The notes under the pieces: generated by a model
Databases searched by the model: none
Seen by the model: only the letters and a program-made list of their open reading frames with translations
Told to the model about the DNA's origin: nothing
Position numbers and translations under genes: made by a program
Shown: piece after piece, positions 61,894 to 64,000 of the stretch
How positions within the stretch are numbered: the first letter of the stretch is position 1
How the letters are laid out: every line of letters starts with the position of its first letter
Source of the DNA: Fertoeibacter niger
GTDB taxonomy: Bacteria; Pseudomonadota; Alphaproteobacteria; Rhodobacterales; Rhodobacteraceae
Length of the DNA stretch: 64,000 nt
NCBI RefSeq assembly: GCF_009380135.2
Contig: NZ_WHUT02000002.1
Span: 186,001 to 250,000, forward strand
Direction: 5' to 3'

Positions 61894-62165
61894 CAGCCCT
61901 CATCCTCCGCCCGGCCCTGATCCTCGTCCGCCGCCGACAGGCCGGGGGCCAGCACAAAGGCCACCGCAACCAGCCCGCCCCAGATCACGAACAGATAGAC
62001 ACCCTTCCAGGCCGTATCCGGCAGGCCGGGCGTCGCCGGCAGCCACAGCATCGGCAGCAGGAAAAAGAACAGCCCCAGCACCGGCAACAGCCGCGCCGCA
62101 TCGCGCAGCCTGCGGCGGCGGTAGCTGCGCCGCGCCAGAAACAGCGGGGCACGCGGCCGCCTCAC
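61893..62165 (-). CDS. Small membrane protein upstream of the kinase
   Basis: 90-residue protein with an Arg-rich start (RRPRAPLFLARRSYRRRRLRD) and two hydrophobic segments (ARLLPVLGLFFFLLPMLWL and GVYLFVIWGGLVAVAFVLAP), then an acidic tail. It overlaps the receiver gene by 4 nt and the kinase start by one base, so it is part of the operon. Small proteins of this kind sit upstream of symporter-type kinases in several bacteria; function unknown. Confidence 0.8.
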   Translation of the reverse strand: MRRPRAPLFLARRSYRRRRLRDAARLLPVLGLFFFLLPMLWLPATPGLPDTAWKGVYLFVIWGGLVAVAFVLAPGLSAADEDQGRAEDEG

Positions 62166-62530
62166 CGCGCCACCAGATCCCGGACCGAGGCGATGATCTC
62201 GGCATTGGAAAACGGCTTCGACATGAACCGGCTGGCCCCCGCCCGCTCCGCCGCCTCGCGGTCGCGGTCCTGCCCTTTGGCGGTCAGCATCAGCACTGGC
62301 AACGCCTCCGTCGCCGGATCGGCGCGCAACGTGGCCAGAATGTCCAGCCCGCTGACACCCGGCAGCATCAGGTCAAGGATCAAAAGGTCGGGCCGCGCCG
62401 CATGCACCGCCGCCACCGCATCCACCCCCCCGCCATGCGTGGACACCCGGCAGCCGTCACGGGTCAGGATGAAACGGATCGCCTCGGCGATATTGGGCTC
62501 GTCCTCGATCAGCAAGACATGCGCCGTCAT
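62162..62530 (-). CDS. Single-domain response regulator (receiver only)
   Basis: 122-residue CheY-like receiver. Acidic residues D10/E11, phospho-acceptor D53 in DLLILDLMLPG, T84 and K105 in MSKPFS are all present. There is no output domain, so it either relays phosphate or titrates the kinase. Start chosen at 62530, where the receiver fold begins. It overlaps the small membrane gene by 4 nt and likely receives phosphate from the kinase at 59197. Confidence 0.93.
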   Translation of the reverse strand: MTAHVLLIEDEPNIAEAIRFILTRDGCRVSTHGGGVDAVAAVHAARPDLLILDLMLPGVSGLDILATLRADPATEALPVLMLTAKGQDRDREAAERAGASRFMSKPFSNAEIIASVRDLVAR

Positions 62531-62659
62531 GCGCCCCCTCCTCCCCGGTCCTGATGGCCGGTTACTCCCCCTTTGCGGTCTTCCGCCGCCCGCTATGACT
62601 ATCAGGCCAAATCTCGCCCCTGTCAAAAGCCCTGTGTCCCCACGACATCCGCCAAGGCG

Positions 62660-63970
62660 TCACACCCCTTCGCTGAGGATCGACGGTTCGCGCCGCGCGG
62701 CACAGGCCCCGCGCGCGCAGATGCGGCAGGTGCTGCCCACCGGCACCGCGCCCCCCGTCATCCCCCCCGTCACTCCCCCCGTCATCCCCCCCGCCATCCC
62801 TGCGGCCATCCCGTCCTGCGGCGCGATCAGCATGGCCGCATGGCGCAACTCCGGCCCGGCAAAGCCCTGCGGAAATTCCACCTCGCAGAACGCCTGAACA
62901 AGGTAGCTGCGCGGCATGCGCCCCTCGGTCTCGACCAGCGCCCTGACCGGGCTGCCCGGCCGCCCCAGCGCAGTATAGAGCGGCCACAGCGGGCAGGCCG
63001 CGCCGAAACGCGGCAGCGCAAAACCCTCGGCGGGCTTGCGAAACAGCAAGGTGCCCGAGGCGTCGCAGATCACCAGCCCCGCCACCGACCCCGGCAGCGT
63101 CGCCGCCCGCCGCAGCACCGCCAGCACGCCCACGCCAAACTGCCGCGCCACCGCCGCCGCATCGCCGCCCGCCCCCCAGGCCGCGCGAAACGCCGCCTCC
63201 GGCATGGCCGCGGCCTCCGCCGCCGCGCGCTCTGCCCAGGCCCCCGCCATGCTGCGCGCCGCCGCCGAGGCAAGATCCCCCGCCGCAGCCAAATCCGCTT
63301 GCCAGCCCCGCACCGCCAGCCAAGCCTCCACCTCCTCCTGCGGCGCGGCGATGCCCTGTTCCTCGGCCTGTTCAGACCCGTCCAGATAGGCCACCAGCGC
63401 CTCTGCCCCCACCGCCAGCCGCTCGCTGTCCTGATGCAGGTTGCCGTGAAACCGCGCGCGCCAGACCGGGTCAATATCCTCGGTCTCGGCCAGGATCGCG
63501 GCGGTGGAGCGCACCGAGCTGACCGCCGACAGCACCTCATGCAGCGCCTGGCTCAGATGCGGGTCATGCGTCATGCGGTCGTTCAGCGCATTCACCGCGC
63601 GCTCCAGCTGCCCCAGCCGCCGGTGCTGCGCGGCCAGCAGCCCCGCCCAGCCAGGAAACCGCCCGGCGAAATCCTCGGTCTTGTCCAGTTCCGGCCCCGC
63701 AGCCCCTGCCCCGGCCTCAGCTTCCGCCGCCGCCGCACGCAGATCATCCCGCAACGCGCCCCCGGCTCCCTCGGACAGTGCCTCCGCCCCGATGCCCAAA
63801 GCCTCCGCCAGCCGCGCCAGCACATCCGCCCCGATCCGCCGCCGGTTGTGCTCGATCAGGTTCAGATACGACGCCGACACCCCCGCCGCCCGCGCAAGAT
63901 CGGCCTGCCTCAGCCCCAGCGCCAGCCGCCGCTCGCGCAACCGGCTGCCGGTCAACCCGGTCATCGGCAT
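62660..63970 (-). CDS. Short-chain fatty acyl-CoA regulator (ScfR/PccR type)
   Basis: 436-residue XRE-type regulator. The N-terminal HTH is RLRERRLALGLRQADLARAAGVSASYLNLIEHNRRRI. A long helical middle leads to the DUF2083-type C-terminal domain (ACPLWPLYTALGRPGSPV, RSYLVQAFCEVEF) and a cysteine motif CRICARGACAARR near the end. Family members such as PccR in Rhodobacter sphaeroides sense acyl-CoA and control propionyl-CoA or related carboxylation genes. A GGAGG ribosome site supports the ATG at 63970. A 12 bp repeat near the 3' end adds M-T-G-G units before the cysteine motif. Confidence 0.9.
   Translation of the reverse strand: MPMTGLTGSRLRERRLALGLRQADLARAAGVSASYLNLIEHNRRRIGADVLARLAEALGIGAEALSEGAGGALRDDLRAAAAEAEAGAGAAGPELDKTEDFAGRFPGWAGLLAAQHRRLGQLERAVNALNDRMTHDPHLSQALHEVLSAVSSVRSTAAILAETEDIDPVWRARFHGNLHQDSERLAVGAEALVAYLDGSEQAEEQGIAAPQEEVEAWLAVRGWQADLAAAGDLASAAARSMAGAWAERAAAEAAAMPEAAFRAAWGAGGDAAAVARQFGVGVLAVLRRAATLPGSVAGLVICDASGTLLFRKPAEGFALPRFGAACPLWPLYTALGRPGSPVRALVETEGRMPRSYLVQAFCEVEFPQGFAGPELRHAAMLIAPQDGMAAGMAGGMTGGVTGGMTGGAVPVGSTCRICARGACAARREPSILSEGV
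62751..62798. repeat. Four tandem 12 bp repeats inside the ScfR gene
   Basis: CCCCCCGTCATC is repeated four times, with copies 2 (CACT) and 4 (GCCATC) altered. Twelve bases keep the frame, so copy-number change alters the protein in steps of four residues (M/V-T-G-G). The tract lies between the conserved domain and the final cysteine motif. Confidence 0.8.
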
Positions 63971-64000
63971 TGAAACCTCCCATGATTTACAAGCCTGCAA

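Overview
The window is GC-rich DNA with dense, often overlapping operons. It reads as a chromosome of an alphaproteobacterium of the family Rhodobacteraceae (Rhodobacter / Gemmobacter / Tabrizicola type). The signs are the ureDA-x-B-x-C-EFG urease order with small family-specific ORFs, a BolA / J-domain / cobS neighbourhood, a DUF2312 (GapR-type) protein, a short-chain fatty acyl-CoA regulator of the ScfR/PccR type, and many small proteins I recognise only from this family. Assignments rest on motifs read by eye and on remembered family features; no search was run.

Layout. (1) 1-7312, minus strand: urea ABC transporter binding protein urtA (3' end cut by the window) and the urease operon ureD-ureA-(small His-rich membrane protein)-ureB-(small protein)-ureC-ureE-ureF-ureG. 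(2) 7457-20782: two divergent operons around a 112 bp promoter region with palindromes. Leftward are a cyclase resembling isatin hydrolase, an FAD oxidoreductase, a MarR regulator and indolepyruvate:ferredoxin oxidoreductase iorA-iorB. Rightward are a second FAD oxidoreductase and a complete peptide-type ABC importer. I read this as an uptake and degradation system for an indolic or other aromatic compound that I cannot match to a described pathway. (3) 20874-36513: a carbohydrate or acid-sugar system with three TIM-barrel isomerases/epimerases, a Gfo/Idh/MocA dehydrogenase, an enolase-superfamily dehydratase, a FadR-type GntR regulator, a D-2-hydroxyacid dehydrogenase, a CUT1-type ABC importer with two ATPase genes and a small extra membrane protein, a Tm-1-like protein, a PEP-hydrolase-like TIM barrel and a cupin. 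Four TGGTnnnACCA palindromes, two in each divergent promoter region, tie it into one probable GntR regulon. (4) About 36.6-45.7 kb: an integrated mobile island. It has a 5'-truncated replicative helicase, small orphan genes, an RHH protein / small protein pair, two exported proteins, a ClpP-like prohead protease with a major capsid protein, an AlpA-like protein and a tyrosine integrase. It stops beside tRNA-Cys(GCA). On the other side of the tRNA lies a decayed, inverted integrase copy. (5) 45702-63970: core-type genes. These include an M24 peptidase, an AbrB-type transporter, BolA, a J-domain protein, MsrB, cobS, an iron-type permease, GapR-like protein, a fused enoyl-CoA hydratase / 3-hydroxyacyl-CoA dehydrogenase with an apparently dead dehydrogenase half, a TIGR01244 phosphatase-like protein, a FliM/FliN-type protein, a CbrA-type symporter-kinase with a receiver protein, and the ScfR regulator.

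The best candidates for something new are the aromatic cluster at 7457-20782, the GntR regulon with the split Tm-1 pair, and the capsid-bearing island that has no terminase, portal or tail genes.
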